Assembly: GCF_002954225.1 (NCBI RefSeq)
Contig: NZ_PPTH01000015.1
Coordinates: forward strand, 1-64,000
DNA length: 64,000 bases
Source: Arthrobacter ruber
GTDB lineage: Bacteria > Actinomycetota > Actinomycetes > Actinomycetales > Micrococcaceae
Direction: 5' to 3'
In this document: positions 53,048-61,925 of the stretch, piece by piece
How positions within the stretch are numbered: the stretch's first letter is position 1
How the letters are laid out: each line of letters opens with the position of its first letter
Made by a program: the position numbers and the translations under genes
The notes under the pieces: model-generated
Database searches by the model: none
What the model was told of the DNA's origin: nothing
The model's input: only the letters and a program-made list of their open reading frames with translations

Positions 53048-54174
53048 TACTTGGTCTCCTCGTCCTTGTGTGCGGAGCCCGCGGCGTAGGCTCCGCCGCC
53101 GACCTCCGTGACGCCGTGCCCGAGGATCCCCTCGTTCTCGGTGCCGACCACCGACTCCTCGTCGTGGGCCAGTTCCTCCTCGAGGCGCTCGATGCCCGTG
53201 GAGTCGCCGAGGTCGACGTCGTGGTGTGCGCCCAGGTAGGCGTCGATGACGGCCTGGTCCTTCATCACGATGTCGGGCGGTCCCTCCGCGACGACCTTGC
53301 CCTCGGCCATGACCACGACCCAGTCGGCGATGTGCCGCACCATGTGCATGTCGTGCTCGACGAACAGGACGGTCATGCCCTCGGCCTTGAGGTTCTTGAT
53401 GTGGTCGAGGAGTGACTGCGTCAGGGCCGGGTTGACGCCGGCCATGGGCTCGTCGAGCATCACGAGCCGGGGCCGCACCATGAGCGCCCGCGCCATCTCG
53501 AGGAGCTTGCGCTGGCCGCCGGAGAGGGACGCCGCGTAGTCGTCGCGCTTGGCGTCGAGCTTGAACTTCGCCAGCAGCACCTCCGCCTGCTCGGTGATCT
53601 CGCGCTCGCGGCCGCCCCAGATGCCCTTGAACAGGGCCCGGGCGAGGCTCTCGCCCGGCTGGTCCGTGGCGCCCAGGCGCATGTTCTCCATGACGGTGAG
53701 CTTGCCCATGACCTTCGTGAGCTGGAACGTCCGCACCATGCCCATCCGGGCCACCTTGTGCGAGGCGACCTTGGCCAGCGGCTTGCCGTCGAACTCCCAG
53801 TCGCCGCTGTTCGGGGTGTCGAACCCGGTGAGCAGGTTGAACAGCGTCGTCTTCCCGGCCCCGTTAGGGCCGATCAGCGCGGTGATCTTGTGTCGTGGGA
53901 TCTCGAGGTGCTCGACGTCGACGGCGTTGATGCCGCCGAAGCTGCGCGTCACGTTCTTGGCGATCACGATGGGATCCCGCTTGCTGCAGCCCGGACCGGT
54001 CCCGCCGGTGGTGATGGGCTGGGAATCGGTCATGTGGTCGTGCTCTGCGGTCGGGACGGCCGAGCCTCGGACGGTGGACCCGTCGGCGGGCCCGGTGACC
54101 GCTCCGCCGACGGCGTGCGAGCCGGTCCCCGCCTGAGCGTCGTCGGGACTGCTGTTGCTGTGGCTGCCGGTCAT
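53047..54174 (-). CDS. livG: branched-chain amino acid ABC transporter ATPase LivG with N- and C-terminal extensions
   Basis: A protein of 375 aa, against about 255 for typical LivG. The ABC domain starts near residue 67, with GPNGAGKTT, SLSGGQRKLLEMARAL and VMLDEPMAGVNP. The first 66 residues are Ser/Gly/Thr-rich and look unstructured; the last 50 are acidic. The start at 54174 overlaps the livM stop by 4 bp, which favours the long form; an internal ATG at about residue 48 would give a shorter one. Confidence 0.9.
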   Translation of the reverse strand: MTGSHSNSSPDDAQAGTGSHAVGGAVTGPADGSTVRGSAVPTAEHDHMTDSQPITTGGTGPGCSKRDPIVIAKNVTRSFGGINAVDVEHLEIPRHKITALIGPNGAGKTTLFNLLTGFDTPNSGDWEFDGKPLAKVASHKVARMGMVRTFQLTKVMGKLTVMENMRLGATDQPGESLARALFKGIWGGREREITEQAEVLLAKFKLDAKRDDYAASLSGGQRKLLEMARALMVRPRLVMLDEPMAGVNPALTQSLLDHIKNLKAEGMTVLFVEHDMHMVRHIADWVVVMAEGKVVAEGPPDIVMKDQAVIDAYLGAHHDVDLGDSTGIERLEEELAHDEESVVGTENEGILGHGVTEVGGGAYAAGSAHKDEETK

Positions 54175-55151
54175 GCGAACGCCAACTCCTTCTTGTTACC
54201 CAGGACACCCTGCGGCCTGAAGACCATGAGCAGCATCAGAGCCACACCCACGAGGATGTAGCGGAGCTGACCCGCCTGTGAGTTGGACAGGAACGTGATG
54301 GCGCCGACCTCGATCGCGCCGTAGAGCAGTCCCTGCGTCAACGAGAGCACCACCCAGAAGATCATCGCCCCGATGACCGGTCCGAGGACAGTGGCCATGC
54401 CCCCGAGCAGGAGGCAGGTGTAGAGGAAGAACGTCAGTTCGGTCGCGTAGTTCGCGGGCTGTACCGCGCCGCGGGGCAGCGTGAAGATGATGCCCGCGAG
54501 CGATCCGAGGACACCGCCGATCACGAGCGCCTGCATCTTGTAGGCGTAGACGTTCTTGCCGAGCGAGCGCACCGCGTTCTCGTCCTCGCGGATGCCCTTC
54601 AGCACGCGGCCCCAGGGGCTGCGCATGAGGAGCCAGACCACGAGGCAGGCGAGGACGACGACCGTCCAGCCGACGATCCGGATCCAGAAGTCGCGCTCGT
54701 TCATGCCCAGCGGACCGATGTTGTAGGTGCCCGGTGGGAACGGGTTCAGGTCGAAGAACCCGCCCTCGAAGGCTGCGAGCCCGTTGGCCGAGCCCGTGAT
54801 GTCGGTCAGTCCGTTGGTCGTCACGATGTAGCGGATGATCTCCGCGGCCGCGATCGTCACGATCGCGAGGTAGTCCGCGCGGAGCCTCAGTGTCGGGATG
54901 CCGAGCACGATCGCGAAGACCACCGAGGCCAGCAGGGCGACGAGGACGGCCACGGGCAGCGGCGCGTTGAAGCTCAGCGTGGAGATGGCGTACCCGTAGG
55001 CGCCGACGGCCATGAAGCCGGCCTGGCCGAAGTTCAGGAGGCCGGAGTAGCCGAAATGCACGGCGAGGCCGAGAGCGGCGAGCGCGTAGGCCGCCGTCGT
55101 CGGGCTGATCAGTTCGCCGAAGGCGTTGACGAGGATGTTACCGAAGTCCAT
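54171..55151 (-). CDS. livM: branched-chain amino acid ABC transporter permease LivM
   Basis: A protein of 326 aa with eight to ten membrane helices. It shows the conserved YSGLLNFGQAGFMAVGAYGYA near the start in broken form and the ATPase-contact region GRVLKGIREDENAVRSLG. It makes the channel with LivH. It follows livH after 9 bp and overlaps livG by 4 bp. Confidence 0.91.
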   Translation of the reverse strand: MDFGNILVNAFGELISPTTAAYALAALGLAVHFGYSGLLNFGQAGFMAVGAYGYAISTLSFNAPLPVAVLVALLASVVFAIVLGIPTLRLRADYLAIVTIAAAEIIRYIVTTNGLTDITGSANGLAAFEGGFFDLNPFPPGTYNIGPLGMNERDFWIRIVGWTVVVLACLVVWLLMRSPWGRVLKGIREDENAVRSLGKNVYAYKMQALVIGGVLGSLAGIIFTLPRGAVQPANYATELTFFLYTCLLLGGMATVLGPVIGAMIFWVVLSLTQGLLYGAIEVGAITFLSNSQAGQLRYILVGVALMLLMVFRPQGVLGNKKELAFA

Positions 55152-55160
55152 GGGGAGCCC

Positions 55161-56486
55161 CTAACCTATGCGCTCTCGGCGGCCGAGGATACCCTGCGGC
55201 CGGAACAGGAGCACGAGAATCATGATCAGCAGCGCTCCCACGTATTTGAGGTCTGCCTCGAGCCAGATCGTGGAGATCTCCACGAACAGCCCGACGATGA
55301 TGGAGCCGACGAGCGCGCCGAAGACGGTGCCCAGACCACCCAGGGTGACGCCGGCGAAGATGAGCAGCAGGATCTGCTGGCCCATGTTGTAGGACACCCC
55401 GGGGCGGTAGTAGGCCCAGAGGATGCCACCGAGGGCCGCGAGCATCCCGCCGACCACCCACACGATCCGGATGACGCGGTCCACGTCGATGCCGGAGGCG
55501 GCGGCGAGCGCGGGGTTGTCGGCGACGGCACGCGTGGCCTTGCCGATCCGCGTGCGCAGGAGCAGGAACGCGACCGCGAGGATGATCACGAGGCTCACGA
55601 TCAGGGAGATCAGGTTGTTGCGGGAGATGGAGACCGATCCGAGGTCGATGATCTCGCTCTGCGAGCCGGGCAGCTGCTGCGTGGCCCCGCCGAAGAAGAA
55701 CTGGATGATGTACCGCAGCGCGAGCGCCAGGCCGATGCTGACGATCATCATCGGGACGAGCCCGGTGCCGCGCCGGCGCAGGGGCTTCCACAGTCCGGCA
55801 TCCTGCACGTAGCCCAGGAGCCCGCCGCCGAGGACCGCGAGGACGACGGCGGCGGCGATCGGCAGTCCTGCTCCCGCGAAGGCGAATGCGAGGACCGCGC
55901 CGAGTGTGACCATCTCTCCGTGGGCGAAGTTGGTGAGGCCCGTGGTGCCGAAGATGAGCGACAGCCCGACGGCGCTGAGGGCCAGCAGGAGGCCGAAGCT
56001 GAACCCCGCCAGGGCACGTTCGGCGAGCGTCTCCAGGAACGGCGTCTGCTGCGTCACGATGCCCTCCCCGAACAGGAACAGGGTGGTGGCGCTGGACGTG
56101 TTGGCGAAGGTGACCTGGCGAGGGTTCTCCTGCCCTTCGGCGAGGGTGATGCCCTCGGGGAGGGTGTCCTCGTCGATGGCCACCTCGTAGGTGCCCTGCT
56201 CGGGCACCCCGATGCTCCAGGCACCGTTGGGGCCCGAGGTGGCTTCCCCTTCGAACCCGTCGCCCGTCGCGGTGACCGTGACGTCGGCGATGGGGCCGTC
56301 GGCCCCGCGCAGTACACCGCCGATCCGGTTGTCGAACTCGGAGGCCTGGACGGACGAGGCGGTCTGCGCCTGGGGCAGTGCGGGGGACGCCTGCGCCGCG
56401 GGGGCGCCGAGCAGCACGATCGTCAGGAAGCCGAGCACCAGGAGCAGCGACCTCCTGATCCGTGCAGGCGTCGATAGGGTGATCAA
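55161..56486 (-). CDS. livH: LivH-type permease fused to an exported carboxypeptidase-regulatory-like domain
   Basis: A protein of 441 aa from a TTG at 56486 with GGAGG 8 nt upstream. Residues about 10-35 are a signal peptide (RRSLLLVLGFLTIVLLG, then APAAQA). About 53-135 form a small beta domain of carboxypeptidase-regulatory type (IGGVLRGADGPIADVTVTA; GPNGAWSIGVPEQGTYEV). The LivH permease proper starts near 150 with GTTGLTNFAHGEMVTLGA and has about eight helices. Ordinary LivH is about 290-300 aa and lacks the first part. The added domain should face outward, where LivK docks. A Crp-type site lies upstream. Confidence 0.9.
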   Translation of the reverse strand: MITLSTPARIRRSLLLVLGFLTIVLLGAPAAQASPALPQAQTASSVQASEFDNRIGGVLRGADGPIADVTVTATGDGFEGEATSGPNGAWSIGVPEQGTYEVAIDEDTLPEGITLAEGQENPRQVTFANTSSATTLFLFGEGIVTQQTPFLETLAERALAGFSFGLLLALSAVGLSLIFGTTGLTNFAHGEMVTLGAVLAFAFAGAGLPIAAAVVLAVLGGGLLGYVQDAGLWKPLRRRGTGLVPMMIVSIGLALALRYIIQFFFGGATQQLPGSQSEIIDLGSVSISRNNLISLIVSLVIILAVAFLLLRTRIGKATRAVADNPALAAASGIDVDRVIRIVWVVGGMLAALGGILWAYYRPGVSYNMGQQILLLIFAGVTLGGLGTVFGALVGSIIVGLFVEISTIWLEADLKYVGALLIMILVLLFRPQGILGRRERIG

Positions 56487-56542
56487 GATGGGAACCTCCA
56501 CGGTGGGGGCAGTCCCGGCGGGCAGCCGCCGGTATCAACGGG

Positions 56543-56558
56543 TGTGACGAGTGTCACG
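56543..56558 (-). promoter_or_regulatory. Crp/GlxR-type operator upstream of livH
   Basis: The plus strand reads TGTGACGAGTGTCACG, matching TGTGA-N6-TCACA except for the last base. Over 16 bp it differs from the livK site at only three positions, so one Crp-family regulator probably controls both halves of the transporter. The promoter itself is unclear. Confidence 0.55.
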
Positions 56559-56783
56559 GCGTGGGGATCATGTTACTAGCGGCATGTTTCGGCTTTCCGC
56601 AAAAGCGTCCCGCAAAGGTAGCGATTCGATAACGAAAGTTTTTGCAAGGCACCTTCGTATTGCAATTCCGCGGGCGCGGGACGCCTGGTTGCCCTACGCT
56701 GTGCGGGAACATCCGGGGCCGCGAACCGTTGGGATTGGTAGGCTTGGAAGACACTCGGCCCCCTAATGGAGGACTAACTCAAA

Positions 56784-57638
56784 ATGGCACTTGGCGGTAA
56801 TCCGGTATTCAACGGGAAGAACTTCCGTTCCGCTACCCGAGGCAACGAAACGGCCGGTTTCGGCACCATGACCTACGGCGGTACGGCGGTCGCGAACCAG
56901 CAGCAGCTGGAGCACATGTACAACCAGCCGTCGGCGGGTCCTGCCCAGACCGGACGCATGACCTTCGACGACGTCATCGTCAAGACGCTGCTCTGCCTGG
57001 GTCTCGTCCTTGTGGGTGCGGCTGTCCCCGCGTTCGTCCTGCCGGGTCTCGCCCTTCCGCTCATGGTGGTCGGGGCGCTCGGCGGCTTCGTGCTCGGCCT
57101 GGTGAACGCGTTCAAGCGTGAGCCCTCGCCCGCGCTGATCCTCGCCTACGCCGGGCTCGAGGGCCTGTTCGTCGGTGGACTCACCATGTTCCTGGAGGCC
57201 CTGTACCCGGGCATCGCCATGCAGGCCGTGCTCGGCACGCTCGTCGTCTTCGGCGTGACGCTCGCGCTCTTCAAGAGCGGCAAGGTCCGCGCGACCCCCA
57301 AGGCCATGAAGTTCTTCATGATCGCGATGATCAGCTACGCGGTCTTCTCGCTGCTGAACCTCGGCCTGATGGTGTTCGGTGTGACGAGTGACCCCTGGGG
57401 CCTGCGCGGTGCGAACATCCCGGGCACGGACATCCCCTTCGGCGTCGTGATCGGGCTCCTGGCCATCGGCCTGGCCGCCTTCTCCCTCATCGTCGACTTC
57501 ACCTCCATCAGTGAAGGCGTCCGGCAGGGCGCCCCGCAGAAGTACTCGTGGACGGCTGCGTTCGGCCTCACGGTGACGCTCATCTGGCTGTACGTCGAGA
57601 TCCTCCGCCTCCTCGCGATCCTGCGCGGCGACGACTAG
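56784..57638 (+). CDS. Bax inhibitor-1 / YccA family membrane protein
   Basis: A protein of 284 aa. A soluble N-terminus of about 75 residues precedes seven hydrophobic segments. The pattern (YAGLEGLFVGGLTMFLEALYPG in two parts, DFTSISEGVRQGAPQKYSW near the end) is that of the BI-1-like YccA family (DUF4870-unrelated, often called Bax inhibitor-1/YccA). Members affect membrane protease FtsH or ion leakage; the role here is unknown. GGAGG lies 11 nt before the ATG, and a TAGGCT at 56739-56744 is the likely -10 box. The 297-bp gap to livH holds these signals and the Crp site, nothing else seen. Confidence 0.87.
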   Translation: MALGGNPVFNGKNFRSATRGNETAGFGTMTYGGTAVANQQQLEHMYNQPSAGPAQTGRMTFDDVIVKTLLCLGLVLVGAAVPAFVLPGLALPLMVVGALGGFVLGLVNAFKREPSPALILAYAGLEGLFVGGLTMFLEALYPGIAMQAVLGTLVVFGVTLALFKSGKVRATPKAMKFFMIAMISYAVFSLLNLGLMVFGVTSDPWGLRGANIPGTDIPFGVVIGLLAIGLAAFSLIVDFTSISEGVRQGAPQKYSWTAAFGLTVTLIWLYVEILRLLAILRGDD

Positions 57639-57673
57639 CAGCACCCGGGGCATCGAGCGCCCCACCTGAACAG

Positions 57674-57709
57674 GAAGAGACCCGCAACCCTCCGGTTGCG
57701 GGTCTCTTC
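57674..57709 (+). terminator. hairpin terminator between convergent genes
   Basis: A 16-bp perfect inverted repeat (57674-57689 with 57694-57709), 4-nt loop, followed by a pyrimidine-rich tail. Confidence 0.87.
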
Positions 57710-57756
57710 TTCATCATGCGGGCGTCCTGTCCTCGCGATGCCCGCGGACGAGCCGG

Positions 57757-58914
57757 TCAGGCGACGCGCGCGGCTCCGGCGCCCGGCAGGACGCTGAAGA
57801 TGACCGGAGCGCGGAAGCCCGCGGCGGAGAACGCCTCCTCCACGGCGGCGCGGATGGCCGGGACGGCGTCCACACGGGCCAGGGCGATCGCGGCCCCGCC
57901 GAAGCCGCCGCCGGTCATGCGGGCGCCGATCGCGCCGGCCTCGAGCGACGCGTCCACCGCGGTGTCGAGCTCGGCGCAGGAGATCTCGAAGTCGTCCCGC
58001 ATCGAGGCGTGGCTCGCCACGAGCAGTGGACCGAGGTCCGCCGGACCCTTGCTGGTGAGGATCTCCACGGCGTCCTCGACGCGCGCGTTCTCGGTCACGA
58101 TGTGGCGCACGCGCCGGAAGGTCTCCTCGTCGAGGATGCCGGCCGCCTCCGCGAGGTCGTTGACCGAGAGGTCCCGGAGCGCCGGCACGCCCATGAGCTC
58201 CGCGCCCAGCTCGCACGAGCGCCGCCGCGCAGCGTAGCCGCCGGTGGAGTGCGAGTGGCTGACCCGGGTGTCGATGACCATGAGTTCGAGCCCGGCGCCC
58301 TCCAGGTCGAGGGGGACCAGTCGCGAGTCGCCGGAGCGGCAGTCGAGGAACACGGCGTGGCCCACCTCGCCGAGGAGCGACGCCGACTGGTCCATGATGC
58401 CGGTGGGGGCGCCGACCATGCGGTTCTCGGCGAGCTGCCCGATCACGGCGAGCTCCCTGCGGGGGACGTCGGCCCGGGCGAGCTCGTTCGCCGCGACCGC
58501 GACGGAGCACTCGAGGGCCGCCGAGGAGGACAGGCCCGCGCCGACCGGCACCGAGGAATCGACGAGGAGGTCCATGCCGGGGCAGCGGTGGCCCGACTGC
58601 TCCATGGCCCACAGGACACCGAGCGGATACGCCGCCCAGCCCTCCACGCCGCCCTCCTCCAGGGTGTCGAGGTCGGCGGTCACGGGCGCCTCGTCCGGTG
58701 CGAAGGTGGACGCCACCCGGACCAGCCGGTCCGGGCGGGCGGCCGCAGCCACCGTCGTCGAGTGCTTGATTGCGAACGGCAGCACGAAGCCGTCGTTGTA
58801 GTCGGTGTGCTCGCCGATCACGTTGACGCGTCCCGGCGCGGACCAGAGACCGTCGGGCTCGGTGCCGAAGCGCTCGGTGAAAGCGGCCGCGAGGTCGAGG
58901 GGGGTGGAGTTCAT
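57757..58914 (-). CDS. galK: galactokinase
   Basis: A protein of 385 aa of the GHMP kinase family. The galactokinase signature is GRVNVIGEHTDYNDGFVLP and the ATP loop is VPVGAGLSSSAALE; the third motif (GARMTGGGFGGAAIAL) is intact. It phosphorylates galactose at C1 with ATP. The ATG overlaps the galT stop by 4 bp. Last gene of a deoR-galT-galK operon. Confidence 0.95.
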   Translation of the reverse strand: MNSTPLDLAAAFTERFGTEPDGLWSAPGRVNVIGEHTDYNDGFVLPFAIKHSTTVAAAARPDRLVRVASTFAPDEAPVTADLDTLEEGGVEGWAAYPLGVLWAMEQSGHRCPGMDLLVDSSVPVGAGLSSSAALECSVAVAANELARADVPRRELAVIGQLAENRMVGAPTGIMDQSASLLGEVGHAVFLDCRSGDSRLVPLDLEGAGLELMVIDTRVSHSHSTGGYAARRRSCELGAELMGVPALRDLSVNDLAEAAGILDEETFRRVRHIVTENARVEDAVEILTSKGPADLGPLLVASHASMRDDFEISCAELDTAVDASLEAGAIGARMTGGGFGGAAIALARVDAVPAIRAAVEEAFSAAGFRAPVIFSVLPGAGAARVA

Positions 58915-60041
58915 GCCTGGTCCTTCCGGGCTGATGCGGGAGTGGCGCTACGGAGTGCTTCCGCGACCTTCTCCGGGGTGGTGTCGTTGATGAAGGCGCC
59001 CATGGCGGCCTCCGAGCCCGCCAGGAACTTCAGCTTGTCGGCGGCGCGGCGGGGTGAGGTCAGCTGGAGGTGCAGGTAGCTGGCCGGCCGCAGGACGTCG
59101 TCCACCGGTGCCTGCTGCCAGGCCGCGATGTACGGGGTGGGCGTGGGATAGAGGGCGTCCAGCCTGCCGAGGAGCTCGAGGTAGACGGTGGTGAGCTCGT
59201 CGCGCTCCTCGCCCGTGAGGCCCGTGATGTCGGCGACCTGCCGGTGGGGGACCAGGTGCACCTCGAGCGGCCAGCGTGCCGCGAAGGGCACGAAGGCGCT
59301 GAAGTGCTTCCCCTCGATCACCATGCGCTCGCCGGACGACCGTTCGGCGGCCAGGGCGGAACCCATGAGCGTCTGCGTCCGGCCGGAGGCCTCGTAGAAC
59401 TCGGAGGCGCGGGCCGCGAGTGTCGCGGCGCGCGGCGGGATGAAGGGGTAGGCGTAGATCTGCCCGTGCGGGTGGAGCAGCGTCACGCCGATGTCCGCCC
59501 CGCGGTTCTCGAAGCAGAACACCTGCTTGATCCCGGGCAGGGCGGACAGGGCCTCGGTGCGCTGGGCCCAGGCGTCGATGACGGTCCGGGCACGCGCGGG
59601 GCTGAGGGACCCGAAGGAGCCCTCGTGCGCCGAGTCGAAGGCCACCACCTCGCACCGTCCGTACGCCGTCGCCGTCGTGCCCCACTCCGGTGCTGCCGGG
59701 AGGGCGCCGAGGTCGGGGCCGAAGGAGGAGAAGCGGTTCTCGAACACGACGACCTCGTAGTCGGACGCCGGGATCTCGGAGAGGTTCGCCGCTGTGGTGG
59801 GGCACAGGGGGCACTGGTCGGCCGGCGGGAGGTGCGTGCGCGACTGGCGATGGGCCGCGACGGCGATCCACTCGCCCGTCAGGGCGTCGTAGCGGGCAGT
59901 CCCCGCGGGTCCGCGCGGCGGCAGGCCACGCGCGTCCGAGGTGGCGGCTGCGTCCCGGTGCTGCGCGGCGCTCTCCTCGCGGGCGTCGAAGTAGATCAGC
60001 TCGCGTCCGTCGGACAGGCGGGTGGGCGTGATGAGGGTCAT
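58911..60041 (-). CDS. galT: galactose-1-phosphate uridylyltransferase
   Basis: A protein of 376 aa. The active-site histidine is in LLHPHGQIYAYPF, and CPLCPT supplies the zinc cysteines. VVFENRFSSFG and FVPFAARWPLEVHLVPHR are further family blocks. It exchanges UMP between UDP-glucose and galactose-1-phosphate. The start overlaps the regulator's stop by 4 bp, so the three genes are translationally linked. Confidence 0.95.
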   Translation of the reverse strand: MTLITPTRLSDGRELIYFDAREESAAQHRDAAATSDARGLPPRGPAGTARYDALTGEWIAVAAHRQSRTHLPPADQCPLCPTTAANLSEIPASDYEVVVFENRFSSFGPDLGALPAAPEWGTTATAYGRCEVVAFDSAHEGSFGSLSPARARTVIDAWAQRTEALSALPGIKQVFCFENRGADIGVTLLHPHGQIYAYPFIPPRAATLAARASEFYEASGRTQTLMGSALAAERSSGERMVIEGKHFSAFVPFAARWPLEVHLVPHRQVADITGLTGEERDELTTVYLELLGRLDALYPTPTPYIAAWQQAPVDDVLRPASYLHLQLTSPRRAADKLKFLAGSEAAMGAFINDTTPEKVAEALRSATPASARKDQA

Positions 60042-60838
60042 GGGCGTTCTTCCAGGTGGGGGTCGGGCACGGGGTCGGAGAGGATCCGGGTGAGGGCGGC
60101 GTAGCGGTCGTCGGGCTGCCGGTCGGTGACGAGGGCGGCGGCGGCGTCCAGGGCCGAGACGCGGGCGAGGCTGACGACACCGATCTTCGTGGCATCGGCG
60201 AGGACGACGAGCTGCCCGCAGGTGCGGGCGAACGCCTGGTTCGTGTCGGCCTCGGCGAGGTTGGGCGTGGTGATGCCGGCCTCGGCGTCGACGCCGTGCG
60301 CGCCCATGAAGCAGAGGTCGGCGCGGAGGGAGGCGATGGCGCCGGTGGCGAGCGGACCCACGAGCGCCTTGGACGGCGTGAGCTGGCCGCCGGAGAGCAG
60401 GACCTGCGGTGCGGTGTCACCGGGGGAGGCGCCGCGCAGCCGGTGCAGCTCGTCCGCCAGCGGCAGCGAGTTGGTGATCACGGTCAGCCCCGGGATGCGG
60501 GGGAGGAGGGGTGCCAGGGCGAAGGTGGTGGTGCCGCCCGTGATGGAGACCGTCATGCCGGGCGTCAGGAGGGAGGCGGCGGCCGCCGCGATCCTTCGCT
60601 TGGCCTCCCCGCCGCGCGTCCGGTTGGCCTCGAAGCCCGCCTCCACGGAACTGAGGCTGCCCGGACGGACAGCGCCACCGTGGACCCGCACGAGCGCCCC
60701 GCGGGCCTCGAGCGTGTCGATGTCACGGCGGACGGTCATCTCGGAGACACCCAGCGCGACGGCGAGGCCCCTCACCCTGACGGCGGGCTGACGCGTCAGG
60801 TGGTCGAGGATCGCCGCATGGCGCTCCGCTGCGAGCAT
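60038..60838 (-). CDS. DeoR family regulator of galactose genes
   Basis: A protein of 266 aa. The DeoR helix-turn-helix is at the start (RHAAILDHLTRQPAVRV, then LGVSEMTVRRDI). The effector domain of DeoR/GlpR type contains the sugar-phosphate pocket motifs TGGTTTFALAPLL and FMGAHGVDAEAG. It likely represses its own galTK operon and is relieved by a phosphorylated sugar. The ATG at 60838 has GGAGG 5 nt upstream; the frame is open further upstream into the operator. Confidence 0.9.
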   Translation of the reverse strand: MLAAERHAAILDHLTRQPAVRVRGLAVALGVSEMTVRRDIDTLEARGALVRVHGGAVRPGSLSSVEAGFEANRTRGGEAKRRIAAAAASLLTPGMTVSITGGTTTFALAPLLPRIPGLTVITNSLPLADELHRLRGASPGDTAPQVLLSGGQLTPSKALVGPLATGAIASLRADLCFMGAHGVDAEAGITTPNLAEADTNQAFARTCGQLVVLADATKIGVVSLARVSALDAAAALVTDRQPDDRYAALTRILSDPVPDPHLEERP

Positions 60839-60867
60839 GATCCTCCTCGTGGGGCCGTGGTGTTCAC

Positions 60868-60893
60868 TCGAACGTCTCCGAACCGAATCGAAC
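60868..60893. promoter_or_regulatory. DeoR-type operator: three YCGAAC direct repeats at 10-bp spacing
   Basis: TCGAAC, CCGAAC and TCGAAC occur at 60868, 60878 and 60888, exactly one helical turn apart. On the minus strand they lie just downstream of a TATGAT -10 box (60901-60906), at about +1 to +26 of the deoR-galT-galK transcript. Direct repeats at this spacing are a known operator type for DeoR-family repressors. Confidence 0.6.
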
Positions 60894-60954
60894 AAAAGCT
60901 ATCATACGGTGGCCGGCCACCGCCGGTTACGGCAACGTGCGGCCCCGCCGGCGG

Positions 60955-60960
60955 TAGCAT
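60955..60960 (+). promoter_or_regulatory. -10 box giving a leaderless galM transcript
   Basis: TAGCAT ends 6 nt before the ATG at 60967; no ribosome binding site precedes the codon. Confidence 0.55.
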
Positions 60961-60966
60961 CGCTGC

Positions 60967-61881
60967 ATGACCTCGGCGACCCCACTGGCCAGCGGCACGA
61001 ACTACACCCTCAAGGCCGGACCCGGGACCGTCGTCGTGGCGACGCTCGCGGCCGCGCTGCGCTCCTACGAGTACGACGGCGTGGCCCTCACCGAGACGTG
61101 GGGTGACGGGGCCATCCCCGCGGGCGGCGGCGGCATCCTCCTCGCGCCCTGGCCCAACCGCGTGGCGGGCGGCCGGTGGTCGCTGCACGGGCAGGAGCAG
61201 CGGCTGGACATCACCGAGCCCTCGAAGGGCAACGCGATCCACGGGCTCCTGCGGAACACCGGCTACCGGGCCGTCGACGTCGGGACGTCCAGCGTGGTCC
61301 TCGAGGCCGAGGTCTTCCCGCAGCACGGGTACCCGTTCCACCTGCTCCACCGGGCGAGCTACGAGCTCACGGAGGAGCAGCTGACCGTCACCCAGGAGCT
61401 GACCAATCTCTCGACGACGGCCGCGCCCTTCGCCCTCGGTGCCCATCCGTACCTGAAGATCTCCGACGTCCCCACCGAGGACCTCACCCTGACGCTGCAG
61501 GCGGAGGAGATGTTCGAGGCGGACGACCGGTCGATCCCTACGGGCAAGGCGCCCGTGGCCGGTCAGTACGACCTCCGCGACGGCCGGCGGATCGGGGACA
61601 TCGAGTTCGATGCCGCCTTCACGGGCCTGGCGATGGTGGACGGACGCTACGAGCACGTGCTCTCGGCTCCGGACGGCCGGAGCGTGACCCTCTGGGCCGA
61701 CGCGCCCTTCGCCTACGCCCACGTGTTCATCAGCACCATCTACCCCGGCGTGAGCAAGGCCGTGGCCGTCGAGCCGATGACGGCACCCGCCGATGCGTTC
61801 AACTCCGGGGAGGGCCTCCGGTGGCTCGAGCCGGGGGCGTCCTTCGCCGCGGGATGGGGGATCCTGCCGGGTCTCGGATAG
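60967..61881 (+). CDS. galM: aldose 1-epimerase
   Basis: A protein of 304 aa of the galactose mutarotase-like fold. Conserved residues include the WPNRVAGG Arg, the HGLLR histidine, the catalytic His in LGAHPYL and the catalytic Glu in VAVEPMTAPADAF. It interconverts the anomers of galactose or glucose. It is divergent from the gal operon and shares the 128-bp region carrying the DeoR-type repeats, so it may be in the same regulon. Confidence 0.9.
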   Translation: MTSATPLASGTNYTLKAGPGTVVVATLAAALRSYEYDGVALTETWGDGAIPAGGGGILLAPWPNRVAGGRWSLHGQEQRLDITEPSKGNAIHGLLRNTGYRAVDVGTSSVVLEAEVFPQHGYPFHLLHRASYELTEEQLTVTQELTNLSTTAAPFALGAHPYLKISDVPTEDLTLTLQAEEMFEADDRSIPTGKAPVAGQYDLRDGRRIGDIEFDAAFTGLAMVDGRYEHVLSAPDGRSVTLWADAPFAYAHVFISTIYPGVSKAVAVEPMTAPADAFNSGEGLRWLEPGASFAAGWGILPGLG

Positions 61882-61925
61882 ACCGCGGAGGCCTGCGCGG
61901 AGGGGTTCTGTGGAAGGATTGACCC

